From the NCBI GenBank assembly GCA_045616165.1, contig JAZLGF010000013.1:124001-188000 (forward strand): a stretch of DNA of 64,000 nt, given 5' to 3'. Made by a program: the position numbers and the translations under genes. Shown here piece after piece: positions 44,490-52,752 of this stretch. The DNA comes from RGIG5612 sp045616165 (GTDB lineage Bacteria; Bacillota; Clostridia; Lachnospirales; Lachnospiraceae). The notes beneath the pieces were generated by a model. It had not been told where the DNA came from. It did no database searches and was given only the letters and a program-made list of their open reading frames with translations. Position 1 is the stretch's first letter; each line of letters starts with the position of its first letter.

Positions 44490-45170
44490 ATGAGCAGAAT
44501 TTTAGTAGTTGACGATGAAAAACTTATTGTAAAAGGAATTAAGTTTTCTTTAGAGCAAGACGGAATGACAGTTGATTGTGCTTATGATGGAGAAGAGGCT
44601 GTCTATATGGCAAAGAAAACAGAATATGATGTTGTTTTGCTTGACGTTATGCTTCCTAAAATGGATGGTTTTGAAGTTTGCAAAACTATTAGAGAGTTTT
44701 CAAGTATGCCTATTATCATGTTAACAGCAAAAGGTGGAGACATGGATAAAATACTTGGCCTTGAGTATGGTGCTGATGATTATATTACAAAACCTTTTAA
44801 TATCCTTGAAGTTAAAGCTAGAATTAAAGCTATGTTCAGAAGAAATAAAAGAGTAGCAAGAGATATTTCTTCTGAGATTATTAGTGGTGATCTTTATATG
44901 GACTTAGATGCTCGTAGAGTGTTTATTCAAGATAAAGAAATTAATTTAACAGCAAAAGAATTTGATCTTCTTGAGTTATTAGTTAATAATCCAAACAAAG
45001 TATATAGCAGAGAACAGTTGTTAAGTATTGTTTGGGGATATGAATATCCTGGTGACGTGCGTACTGTTGATGTACATGTAAGACGTCTTCGTGAAAAAAT
45101 AGAAGTAAACCCTAAAGAACCAAAATATGTTAATACAAAGTGGGGAGTGGGTTATTATTTTAAAGCTTAA
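44490..45170 (+). CDS. OmpR-family response regulator
   Basis: A 226-residue regulator with a receiver domain (VVDDE at the start, phosphoacceptor Asp 52 in LLDVMLPKMDG, Lys in DYITKPFN) and a C-terminal winged helix (GDVRTVDVHVRRLREKIE). It starts 2 bases after comEA and overlaps the kinase gene by 44 bases. Target genes are unknown; its place in the competence region suggests control of envelope or competence functions. Confidence 0.95.
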   Translation: MSRILVVDDEKLIVKGIKFSLEQDGMTVDCAYDGEEAVYMAKKTEYDVVLLDVMLPKMDGFEVCKTIREFSSMPIIMLTAKGGDMDKILGLEYGADDYITKPFNILEVKARIKAMFRRNKRVARDISSEIISGDLYMDLDARRVFIQDKEINLTAKEFDLLELLVNNPNKVYSREQLLSIVWGYEYPGDVRTVDVHVRRLREKIEVNPKEPKYVNTKWGVGYYFKA

Positions 45171-46581
45171 CGAATCGTTCTTTAAAAGTCTTAGATTTAG
45201 AATCCTTTTAATAATAATTATTGTTGGAATAGTACCACTTATCATTTTAGATGTAGTGGTACTTAATGTTGCTGAGAGTAGTTTTATTAACACTAGAAGC
45301 AAAAATATAAATGCACAATTCTCAATTCTTTGTAATTATATTTCTGATGAATATAATGTGGAGAAAATTTCTGATGATAATATTGAATTAGCAACTGATG
45401 AGTTGGCTGGTCTTTTTATGAATCGTATTCAGATAATTGATAAAGACTTTAATATCATTAGCGATTCATATCAAATTAATAAGGGAAGAATTTGTATTTC
45501 TGAAGATGTAAATAAATGCTTTAATGGTACTAACCAATGTATCGTTGATAAGAAAAATCAGTATATTAACATAACTCAAAGTATTACTGATAAAAATGGT
45601 GATATACAATTTGTCGTAATGGGTAGTGCGTCTATTTCGGATATTTTTGAATCAATGAATAATATTTCTCTTATTGTTATTGCAGTTGTTATTATTCTTG
45701 TAATTCTTCTAATTGCGGCTTCAATATATGGTTCTAATAAACTTGTCAAACCATTTGTAAATATAAATGAAACAGTTTCAAAATTAAACACTTCAGGTCA
45801 GGAAGAACATGTTGAAATGAAAGGCTGTAGTGAATTAGAAAATATTTCTGATTCATTTAATACGATGCTAGGCAAAATTAATTCATTAACAAAATCTAGA
45901 CAGGAATTTGTTTCAAATGTATCGCATGAACTTAAAACACCAATTACTTCGATGAAAGTTTTATCTGAATCACTTATTGGACAATCGGGAATCTCTGAGG
46001 AAATATATCAGGAATTTCTAACGGATATTGTTGGTGAATTAGATAGAGAAAATGAGATTATTTCTGACTTGCTTACACTTGCTAAGATGGATCAAAATAA
46101 GATGACATTAAATATTGAGCCAACTAATATAAATGAACTTATCGAATCAATATTAAAAATTATGAAACCTCTTGCTCAGGAGAAAAACATAGAATTAGTT
46201 TTTGAAACATATAAGCCTATCGTAGCAGATATTGATAAAACAAAATTTTCAATGTGCGTTTCAAATTTGGTTGTTAATGCAATCAAATATAATCATGTTG
46301 AGGGATGGGTACATGTTTCTCTTAACGCAGATCAAACATATTTTTATGTTAAAGTTCAAGATAATGGATATGGTATTGCTGAAGATTCTATTGAACATGT
46401 ATTTGATAGATTTTATAGAACTGATAGTGCTAGAGATAGAGCAACAGGGGGTTCTGGACTAGGACTTTCTATTACTCAAGGAATTGTAGTAGCACATAAA
46501 GGAACAATTAAGGTATATAGTGAATTGGATGTAGGTTCGACATTTACAATGCAAATTCCACTTACATATATTGCGGATTAA
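45127..46581 (+). CDS. Sensor histidine kinase
   Basis: The product (484 residues from this start) has an N-terminal membrane helix, an extracellular sensor region of about 130 residues, a second helix (about 180-205), HAMP, a dimerisation domain with phospho-His 267 in SHELKTPITS and an ATPase domain with N-box NLVVNAIKYN, DNGYGIAED and GGSGLGLS. The start is uncertain: the ATG at 45127 has no good ribosome site, and the region between GGGGAG (about 45142) and the first helix contains only ATT codons. It partners the preceding response regulator. Confidence 0.93.
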   Translation: MLIQSGEWVIILKLNESFFKSLRFRILLIIIIVGIVPLIILDVVVLNVAESSFINTRSKNINAQFSILCNYISDEYNVEKISDDNIELATDELAGLFMNRIQIIDKDFNIISDSYQINKGRICISEDVNKCFNGTNQCIVDKKNQYINITQSITDKNGDIQFVVMGSASISDIFESMNNISLIVIAVVIILVILLIAASIYGSNKLVKPFVNINETVSKLNTSGQEEHVEMKGCSELENISDSFNTMLGKINSLTKSRQEFVSNVSHELKTPITSMKVLSESLIGQSGISEEIYQEFLTDIVGELDRENEIISDLLTLAKMDQNKMTLNIEPTNINELIESILKIMKPLAQEKNIELVFETYKPIVADIDKTKFSMCVSNLVVNAIKYNHVEGWVHVSLNADQTYFYVKVQDNGYGIAEDSIEHVFDRFYRTDSARDRATGGSGLGLSITQGIVVAHKGTIKVYSELDVGSTFTMQIPLTYIAD

Positions 46582-46584
46582 ATT

Positions 46585-47562
46585 ATGAAATTTAAAAAAG
46601 TAATAAGTTTAATATTGGTAACTGTTTTGACATTTTCTTTAATGCCAGTTTTAAGCGCATGTAATGAACAAGAATCTAATGATGGAAAGATTTTGATTTA
46701 TTATACAAACAATTCTGCTGATGACTTACATTACAGAGCTGAGAAAATTAAAACAAAGGATGTAGAACCAATTGATTTGGTTTTGGATCTTTTAGATAAA
46801 ATGTTTGATGCCAATTTGGAAGAAGAGTCTTATTATAGTGTTAAACCACAAGAAGTTATAATTAATAGTATTAATTTAAAAGATGGAGTTGTTGCTATTG
46901 ATTATAATTCTGAATACTTAAAGCTTACAAATGTAAGAGAAATTATTTTAAGGGCAGGTGTTGTACTTACACTTATTCAAATACCAGATGTTTTTGGCGT
47001 AAAGTTCACGGTCGATAATGCTCCAATTAGAAATGCAAATCAAGAAACTATTGGAATAATGACTAAAGAACAATTTGTTAACGTTCTTCTTAATGAAGAA
47101 GGTATGCTTAAGCAAACAATTGATTTAAAAGTTTATTTTGCAAATGAAACTAAAGATAAGTTAGTTGGGGTTCCTTATACTTTTTCTATTGATAATACTA
47201 GTTTGTCAATGGAAGAATATTTGATTACAAAATTAATTGAAGGGCCACAAAATTCATCTAATGAAAATGCAAACGAAATTGCAGATGAACCGAAAGTTAA
47301 TCCTACTTTGGAAAAAGATCTTACTTTAATAAGTGTTGTTACAACCGATAAAACGTGCTATATAAATTTCGGAGCTGATTTTTTAGAACAGCATCAAGAA
47401 GTCAGCGATGAAATCATGTTATATTCTATAGTTAATACTATATGTCAATTACCTTACGTTGCATCTGTGCAATTTTTAATTGATGGTGAAAAAGATGTTA
47501 AATTGCACAAGACAATCTCTTTTACGGATAAATTCCAATACAATAATATTTATCTGCAGTAA
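46585..47562 (+). CDS. GerMN-domain lipoprotein
   Basis: The 325-residue protein has a lipoprotein signal (lipobox LSAC near residue 27) and two GerM-like domains. The first has KILIYYTNN, DLVLDLLDKMF and VVAIDYNSEYLKL; the second has LKVYFANE, EEYLITKLIEGP and CYINFGADFLEQ. GerMN domains occur in spore germination proteins and in lipoproteins paired with LpqB/two-component systems. It sits just after the kinase gene with 3 bases between, so it may modulate signal sensing, as in MtrB/LpqB pairs. No spore genes lie nearby. Confidence 0.8.
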   Translation: MKFKKVISLILVTVLTFSLMPVLSACNEQESNDGKILIYYTNNSADDLHYRAEKIKTKDVEPIDLVLDLLDKMFDANLEEESYYSVKPQEVIINSINLKDGVVAIDYNSEYLKLTNVREIILRAGVVLTLIQIPDVFGVKFTVDNAPIRNANQETIGIMTKEQFVNVLLNEEGMLKQTIDLKVYFANETKDKLVGVPYTFSIDNTSLSMEEYLITKLIEGPQNSSNENANEIADEPKVNPTLEKDLTLISVVTTDKTCYINFGADFLEQHQEVSDEIMLYSIVNTICQLPYVASVQFLIDGEKDVKLHKTISFTDKFQYNNIYLQ

Positions 47563-47584
47563 AAGTTTCATTTAATTCTAAATT

Positions 47585-49753
47585 ATGCATAAAAGGCCAT
47601 TTCTTATTATGGCTGTCTTTTTAGTTCTATTTTGTATTATTTTCAAAGTATTTAATCTTAAATATTATTATGATATTGAACCGAATAAGACAGTTAATCT
47701 AAAAGCAAAGCTAATTAAAATTGAAGAAAAAGCAAATTCTGATTATTTGTTTGTTGATGCCGATACTTTTGGTAAGGCTATTATTGTTGCACCTAAAAAT
47801 TTACCTATAAAATTAGGCCAGTCGTTTAATGCAAAATGTAAGAACGTAGCATTTAATAAGGCAAGAAATTTTGGAAATTTTGATGAAGAAAATTATTATA
47901 AGTCTTTAGGTTATGGATATAAATTTAAGACAACCAAATTAGAGGTTTTAAGCAAAAAATATGATTATTTAAGACAAAAACTATTTGAAGTCAGAAAAAA
48001 ATTTACAAAAATTTTAGATGAAACATTAAGTAGCAGTAAGTCAGGAACGTTGAAAGCGATTGTATTAGGAGATAAATCATGTATAGAAGATGAAACAAAA
48101 GACTTATATCAGAAAAATGGAATAGCGCATATACTTGCTATTTCAGGTCTGCATATTTCACTTATTGGTATGGGACTTTTTTCTTTGCTTAATAAAAAAA
48201 ATTCCGTTATTTTCTCTGCATTTTTTAGCTGCTTATTTATGATAGCTTTTTGTATTATGAGTGGAGAGAGCGTTAGTGCTATTAGAGCTACTATTATGTT
48301 TATCCTTAGAATGACAGCCTTAATTTTTGGAAAATCTTTTGATATGCTAAATGCGCTTAGCGTTAGTGCTATTATTCTTTTAATAACTAATCCTTTATAT
48401 ATTTTCAATACTTCGTTTTTATTATCGTTCTTAGCTATTTTAGCGATAGCTTTTTTAGCTTTGTTGGTGCAAAAATATATTGAAGCAGATAGATATAAAA
48501 ATAAAATTCTAATAGCGGTTATAGCTAGTTCTTCAGTTTTTATAGTAACACTTCCTATTATTTCAAATAGTTATTATGAAATTTCTTTATATTCTGTTTT
48601 ACTTAATTTAATTGTTATTCCTCTTATGAGTTTTATTCTTGGTAGCGCATTGTTTAGTGCTATTTTGGGAGTGATTAGTATAGCTATAAGTAGATTTGCA
48701 ATTGGTATTGGAGTGTTTTTATTAGATGCTATAAATATTTTATGTGTAATTACAGATAAAATTCCTTTTAGTGTTGTTGTAACGGGTAATATTTCATGGC
48801 TAAAAATAATAATTTTTTATTTTTCTTTAATTATTTTTCTTTTTTTGATATTTGTAAAATCGAAAAAACAAAATAATAAATTAAATAAAAAATCAAAAAA
48901 GATTATCTGTTTATTAATGATGGTGTTTCTAGTTTTAATAATTTTTATTAAAATTCCTGATAATAAACTGAGAATAAGTTTTTTAGATGTTGATCAAGGT
49001 GATGGGATTTTAATAAAAGCACAAAATGGAACAACATTCCTAATTGATGGTGGTAGTACATCTGTTTCAAATGTTAAAGAATATAGAATTGAAAGTGCGC
49101 TTAAATATAAAAAGATTTCAAAAATTGATATAGCAATTGTCACTCATCCTGATTTAGACCATATTTCCGGGCTGATGGATTTAATTAATGATAATAGTCC
49201 TGGGGCAATAATGATAAAAAGTGTTTATATTCCTAGTATTGATGGTGATGAAAATTATGAGAAATTAAAATTAGCATGTAAAGAAAATAATGTTAATTTC
49301 AATAATATTTATTCCGGATTATTTTTTGAAGAAAAAGGATTAAAAATAAGCTGTTTGCATCCAGATAAAAGCTATAAAAATAATAAGTCTATAAATGCTT
49401 ATTCTACAGTTTTAGAATTAAAATATGGAGATTTTAGCGCTTTATTTGTGGGTGATTTAGAAGATGATGGAGAAAAGATTCTTCTTAGTAAAAAGTTTTT
49501 ACATGATGTTGATGTATTAAAGGTTTCTCATCATGGTTCAAGAAATTCTTCTTCGATTGAATTTTTAAGTGCAATTAAACCTAAAATTGCAGTAATATCG
49601 GCAGGTGTTAATAATTCTTATGGACATCCTCATAAAGAAACATTAAAAAGATTAGATGATATTGGAGCAAAGGTTTATTGTACAGCCCAAACAGGTGAGG
49701 TTGATTTAAGTATTGATAAACAAGGTAATGTGGCTGTTAAAACCAAGTTATGA
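47585..49753 (+). CDS. comEC: DNA internalization protein ComEC/Rec2
   Basis: A 722-residue channel protein with an N-terminal soluble domain (DUF4131-like), a polytopic competence domain (HILAISGLHISLIGMGLF) and a C-terminal metallo-beta-lactamase domain with THPDLDHISGL and KVSHHGSRNSS. It transports single-stranded DNA in natural transformation. There is no strong ribosome site ahead of the ATG, which lies 22 bases after the lipoprotein gene. Complete and apparently intact. Confidence 0.93.
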   Translation: MHKRPFLIMAVFLVLFCIIFKVFNLKYYYDIEPNKTVNLKAKLIKIEEKANSDYLFVDADTFGKAIIVAPKNLPIKLGQSFNAKCKNVAFNKARNFGNFDEENYYKSLGYGYKFKTTKLEVLSKKYDYLRQKLFEVRKKFTKILDETLSSSKSGTLKAIVLGDKSCIEDETKDLYQKNGIAHILAISGLHISLIGMGLFSLLNKKNSVIFSAFFSCLFMIAFCIMSGESVSAIRATIMFILRMTALIFGKSFDMLNALSVSAIILLITNPLYIFNTSFLLSFLAILAIAFLALLVQKYIEADRYKNKILIAVIASSSVFIVTLPIISNSYYEISLYSVLLNLIVIPLMSFILGSALFSAILGVISIAISRFAIGIGVFLLDAINILCVITDKIPFSVVVTGNISWLKIIIFYFSLIIFLFLIFVKSKKQNNKLNKKSKKIICLLMMVFLVLIIFIKIPDNKLRISFLDVDQGDGILIKAQNGTTFLIDGGSTSVSNVKEYRIESALKYKKISKIDIAIVTHPDLDHISGLMDLINDNSPGAIMIKSVYIPSIDGDENYEKLKLACKENNVNFNNIYSGLFFEEKGLKISCLHPDKSYKNNKSINAYSTVLELKYGDFSALFVGDLEDDGEKILLSKKFLHDVDVLKVSHHGSRNSSSIEFLSAIKPKIAVISAGVNNSYGHPHKETLKRLDDIGAKVYCTAQTGEVDLSIDKQGNVAVKTKL

Positions 49754-49783
49754 TATAATATTTTTGTTTTATAGGAGAAAAAT

Positions 49784-50815
49784 ATGGCTGTAATTGATTT
49801 TTCTAACGAAATAGCGAATATTTATCTTTTCTACGGTAACGAAAGTTTCAAAAAAAGGAATTATCGTGATAATTTACGTAGCATTGTTACTAATGGAAAT
49901 GATATGAATTATGCTTATTTTGAGGGTAAGAACATTGATTTTTCTAAAGTATATGACAGTGTTGTTACTATGCCTTTTTTCTCGGATAAACGATTAGTTG
50001 TAGTTGAAAATTCTGGAAAATTCAAAGCAAGAAAGTCTACAAAGCAAGCTGATGATGTAAATGATGAAGAAGAAACTTTATTCGACGAGTCTTCGGATGC
50101 TATGCTTGAAAAAATCATAAATGAAATCCCCCCTACAACTGTTCTTGCTTTTTTCGAAGAATCCGCAACAAAAAATAAAAAAATTGTAAAAACTATTGAA
50201 CAAAAAGGGCTTTTAGTTGCATGCGAACAAGACAGTGAAGAAGCTCTTGTTATGTGGCTTGCAAAAGGTTTTGCAAAAGCAAATAAAAAGATTAGAAGAA
50301 GTACGATTGAGCTATTAATAAGTAGAACCGAGTTAGATTATGATAGACTTCGAATTGAATACGAAAAAATAATAAATTACGTTGGTGATAAAGAAGAAGT
50401 AGACGATGAAGATGTCATTGCCCTGACATCAGAAAATATTGAATCAAAAATATTTGATATGCTAAGAGCGATGAGTGAGAAAAACTCAAAACTTGTACTA
50501 GAAAAATATTATGATCTTTTATCAAATAAAGAGCATCCACTATATATTTTAGCTATGATGCGTAACCAGTTTAGAACACTATTACAAACTGCAGAATTAA
50601 GAAATAAAGGTTATACAACTGGACAAGTAGCTAAGGCATTAAATAAAAAAGATTTTATTATTAGAAATGCTGAAAATTATTTACATAATAATTTTAAGAT
50701 GAAAGATGTTAGAGATATCTTAAACGAAATTAATGAAACGGATATGAAAATAAAAATGGGTGATATTGATACGCAAATTGGAGTAGAGATGTTACTTGTT
50801 AAGTTTTCTTCGTAA
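49784..50815 (+). CDS. holA: DNA polymerase III subunit delta
   Basis: A 343-residue clamp-loader delta with the N-terminal NIYLFYGNESFKKRNYRDNL, DKRLVVVENS and the C-terminal helical region HPLYILAMMRNQFRTLL typical of HolA. RBS AGGAGA. It follows comEC, as commonly seen in Firmicutes. Confidence 0.92.
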   Translation: MAVIDFSNEIANIYLFYGNESFKKRNYRDNLRSIVTNGNDMNYAYFEGKNIDFSKVYDSVVTMPFFSDKRLVVVENSGKFKARKSTKQADDVNDEEETLFDESSDAMLEKIINEIPPTTVLAFFEESATKNKKIVKTIEQKGLLVACEQDSEEALVMWLAKGFAKANKKIRRSTIELLISRTELDYDRLRIEYEKIINYVGDKEEVDDEDVIALTSENIESKIFDMLRAMSEKNSKLVLEKYYDLLSNKEHPLYILAMMRNQFRTLLQTAELRNKGYTTGQVAKALNKKDFIIRNAENYLHNNFKMKDVRDILNEINETDMKIKMGDIDTQIGVEMLLVKFSS

Positions 50816-50824
50816 TATTGAAAA

Positions 50825-51403
50825 ATGACAAAACAAGAAATCAGAGCAGAAATCACAAATAAAAAGAGTTTGATGAAGCAAGAAGAAATTGAAGAACTTT
50901 CTTTGATTCTTGCTGATAAGTTTTGCAACTTAGAAGAATATAAAAATGCCGCATGTATTTATGCTTATATGTCATATAACCAAGAAGTTAATACAAAGCA
51001 TATAATTGAAAGAGCATGGAAAGATGGAAAAAGGGTTGCTGTTCCAAAAACACTTGCTTCAGGAAAAAAAATAAGTAAAAACGGAAAAATTATTCCAGAT
51101 TTTATGGAATTTATTTATATCGATTCATTTAATAAACTCGAAAAAGGATATGTTGATATTCTTGAACCTGTGTTTGATGAAAATAAAATAGCAAATGAAA
51201 AAGAAGTATTAATTTTAATGCCAGGCCTTGCTTTTGATAAAAATTATAATCGAATAGGCTATGGTGGTGGTTTTTACGATAAATATTTAAGTTCTCATAA
51301 TGAAACAAAATTTATTAAAATTGCGTTAGGTTTTCCATTTCAATTATATGAGAATATACCAACAGATCCTCATGATGAAAAGATGGATATTGTGTTGACA
51401 TAA
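50825..51403 (+). CDS. 5-formyltetrahydrofolate cyclo-ligase
   Basis: A 192-residue protein with the family pattern: N-terminal KQEIRAEITNKK, VAVPKTLASGKKI, and the ATP/folate motif LMPGLAFDKNYNRIGYGGGFYDKYL. It converts 5-formyltetrahydrofolate to 5,10-methenyltetrahydrofolate with ATP, adding to the folate genes of this window. The start is 9 bases after holA. Its last codons overlap the infC promoter. Confidence 0.93.
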   Translation: MTKQEIRAEITNKKSLMKQEEIEELSLILADKFCNLEEYKNAACIYAYMSYNQEVNTKHIIERAWKDGKRVAVPKTLASGKKISKNGKIIPDFMEFIYIDSFNKLEKGYVDILEPVFDENKIANEKEVLILMPGLAFDKNYNRIGYGGGFYDKYLSSHNETKFIKIALGFPFQLYENIPTDPHDEKMDIVLT

Positions 51404-51423
51404 AGCTACCAGGAAGCTATAAT
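51395..51423 (+). promoter_or_regulatory. Consensus sigma-A promoter for the infC operon
   Basis: Perfect TTGACA (51395-51400), a 17-base spacer and perfect TATAAT (51418-51423), overlapping the end of the cyclo-ligase gene. It is the best promoter in the window and fits a highly expressed ribosomal operon. Confidence 0.9.
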
Positions 51424-51429
51424 ACCATA

Positions 51430-51568
51430 GTCATTTGAAAACAAAGAAGAGTTACCACTCTCACCGCGTCGCAAATGGGCGCACGACGGTTAATATTTTA
51501 AGATTTAGCATAATGCTAAAAATTTAGATTATTAGTGGTTAACTTTTCGCAAGCTAACCACTTTTTTT
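51430..51568 (+). promoter_or_regulatory. Structured 5' leader of infC-rpmI-rplT (L20-leader-like) with terminator
   Basis: Between the promoter and infC lies a structured leader ending in an intrinsic terminator (AGTGGTTA / TAACCACT at 51534-51562, then TTTTTT). In Firmicutes this operon is commonly repressed by L20, which promotes termination at such a hairpin. The assignment rests on position and layout; the L20 binding fold was not checked base by base. Confidence 0.7.
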
Positions 51569-51594
51569 GGTTAGACTTTCAAGGAGGTGAAATT

Positions 51595-52134
51595 ATTAGC
51601 AATTTAATTAATGAACAAATTAGGGACAAAGAGGTTCGTGTTATCGGATTAGAAGGCGGACAGTTAGGAGTTATGAGCATCGAAGATGCGCTTGCTGCTG
51701 CGGAAGAAGCTGGAGTAGATTTAGTTTTAATTGCCCCTAAAGCAGAGCCACCTGTTTGTAGAATTATTGATTACGGTAAATTCAAATACGAACAGATGCG
51801 AAAAGAAAAAGAAGCAAAGAAAAAACAAAAGACAATTGAAGTCAAAGAAATACGTCTTTCACCTAATATCGATGTAAATGATATTAAGACAAAAGCAAAT
51901 ATGGCTCGAAAGTTCATTGAAAAAGGTGACAAGGTAAAGGTTGCCTTACGATTTAGAGGACGTGAAATGGCTCACATGCAAGAAGGCAAACATGTTCTTG
52001 ATGATTTTTCACAAATGCTTGAAGATATTGCGCAAGTTGATAAAGCGCCTAAGGTTGAAGGTAGAAATATGGTAATGTTCTTATCGGCAAAACCTGCGCA
52101 AAAAACCAGCAAAAAATCAGATGATGAAAAATAA
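51595..52134 (+). CDS. infC: Translation initiation factor IF-3
   Basis: A product of about 179 residues with N-terminal NEQIRDKEVRVIG, EPPVCRIIDYGKFKYEQ, KEIRLSPNID and FRGREMAH. It binds the 30S subunit and monitors start-codon choice. AAGGAGGTG (51581-51589) is followed by ATT codons at 51592 and 51595 and no suitable ATG/GTG/TTG, so the start is probably AUU, as in infC of many bacteria. An upstream in-frame GTG (51535) lies in the leader terminator and is not used. Confidence 0.93.
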   Translation: MSNLINEQIRDKEVRVIGLEGGQLGVMSIEDALAAAEEAGVDLVLIAPKAEPPVCRIIDYGKFKYEQMRKEKEAKKKQKTIEVKEIRLSPNIDVNDIKTKANMARKFIEKGDKVKVALRFRGREMAHMQEGKHVLDDFSQMLEDIAQVDKAPKVEGRNMVMFLSAKPAQKTSKKSDDEK

Positions 52135-52163
52135 TGACAAATTTTATTTAGGAGGAAATATAA

Positions 52164-52361
52164 ATGCCAAAGATTAAAACAAAAAGAGCTGCGGCTAAGC
52201 GTTTCAAAAAAACTGCAAGTGGAAACTTAAAGAGAAACAAAGCATATAAAAGCCACATTTTAACAAAGAAGTCAACAAAGAGAAAACGTAACCTTAGAAA
52301 GGCTATCATGACTGATGCCACTAATGTTAAGAACATGAAAAAGATCTTACCATATCTGTAA
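52164..52361 (+). CDS. rpmI: 50S ribosomal protein L35
   Basis: A 65-residue basic protein starting PKIKTKRAAAKRFKKTASG, with HILTKKSTKRKRNLR: a typical L35. RBS AGGAGG. Second gene of the infC operon. Confidence 0.97.
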   Translation: MPKIKTKRAAAKRFKKTASGNLKRNKAYKSHILTKKSTKRKRNLRKAIMTDATNVKNMKKILPYL

Positions 52362-52390
52362 GAAATCTAAATTGAAGGAGGAATTAAGAA

Positions 52391-52747
52391 ATGGCAAGAA
52401 TTAAAGGCGGATTAAACGCTAAAAAAAGACATAATAGAACATTAAAGCTGGCTAAAGGTTATAGAGGAGCCAGATCAAAACAATACAGAATCGCTAAACA
52501 AAGCGTTATGCGTGCACTTACAAGCGCATATGCTGGAAGAAAGCAAAAGAAACGTCAATTCAGACAACTTTGGATTGCTCGTATTAATGCTGCAGCAAGA
52601 TTAAACGGTTTATCATATAGTAAATTTATGTTTGGTCTTAAAAATGCTGGCATCGAACTTAATAGAAAAGTTTTAGCTGACCTTGCTGTTAATGATGCAA
52701 AAGCTTTTAAGGAATTAGCTGAAACTGCTAAGAAAAATCTTAAATAA
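52391..52747 (+). CDS. rplT: 50S ribosomal protein L20
   Basis: A 118-residue protein with LAKGYRGARSKQYRIAKQSV and QLWIARINAAARLNGLSYS, standard for L20. It assembles early on 23S rRNA and is the likely repressor of its own operon through the leader at 51.4 kb. RBS AAGGAGG. glnS follows after 5 bases. Confidence 0.97.
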   Translation: MARIKGGLNAKKRHNRTLKLAKGYRGARSKQYRIAKQSVMRALTSAYAGRKQKKRQFRQLWIARINAAARLNGLSYSKFMFGLKNAGIELNRKVLADLAVNDAKAFKELAETAKKNLK

Positions 52748-52752
52748 TTAGT

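Noticed and set aside
51535..51594. GTG start for IF-3 at 51535
   Set aside because: It falls inside the leader terminator hairpin and lacks a ribosome site; AAGGAGGTG before the ATT codons is a far better signal.
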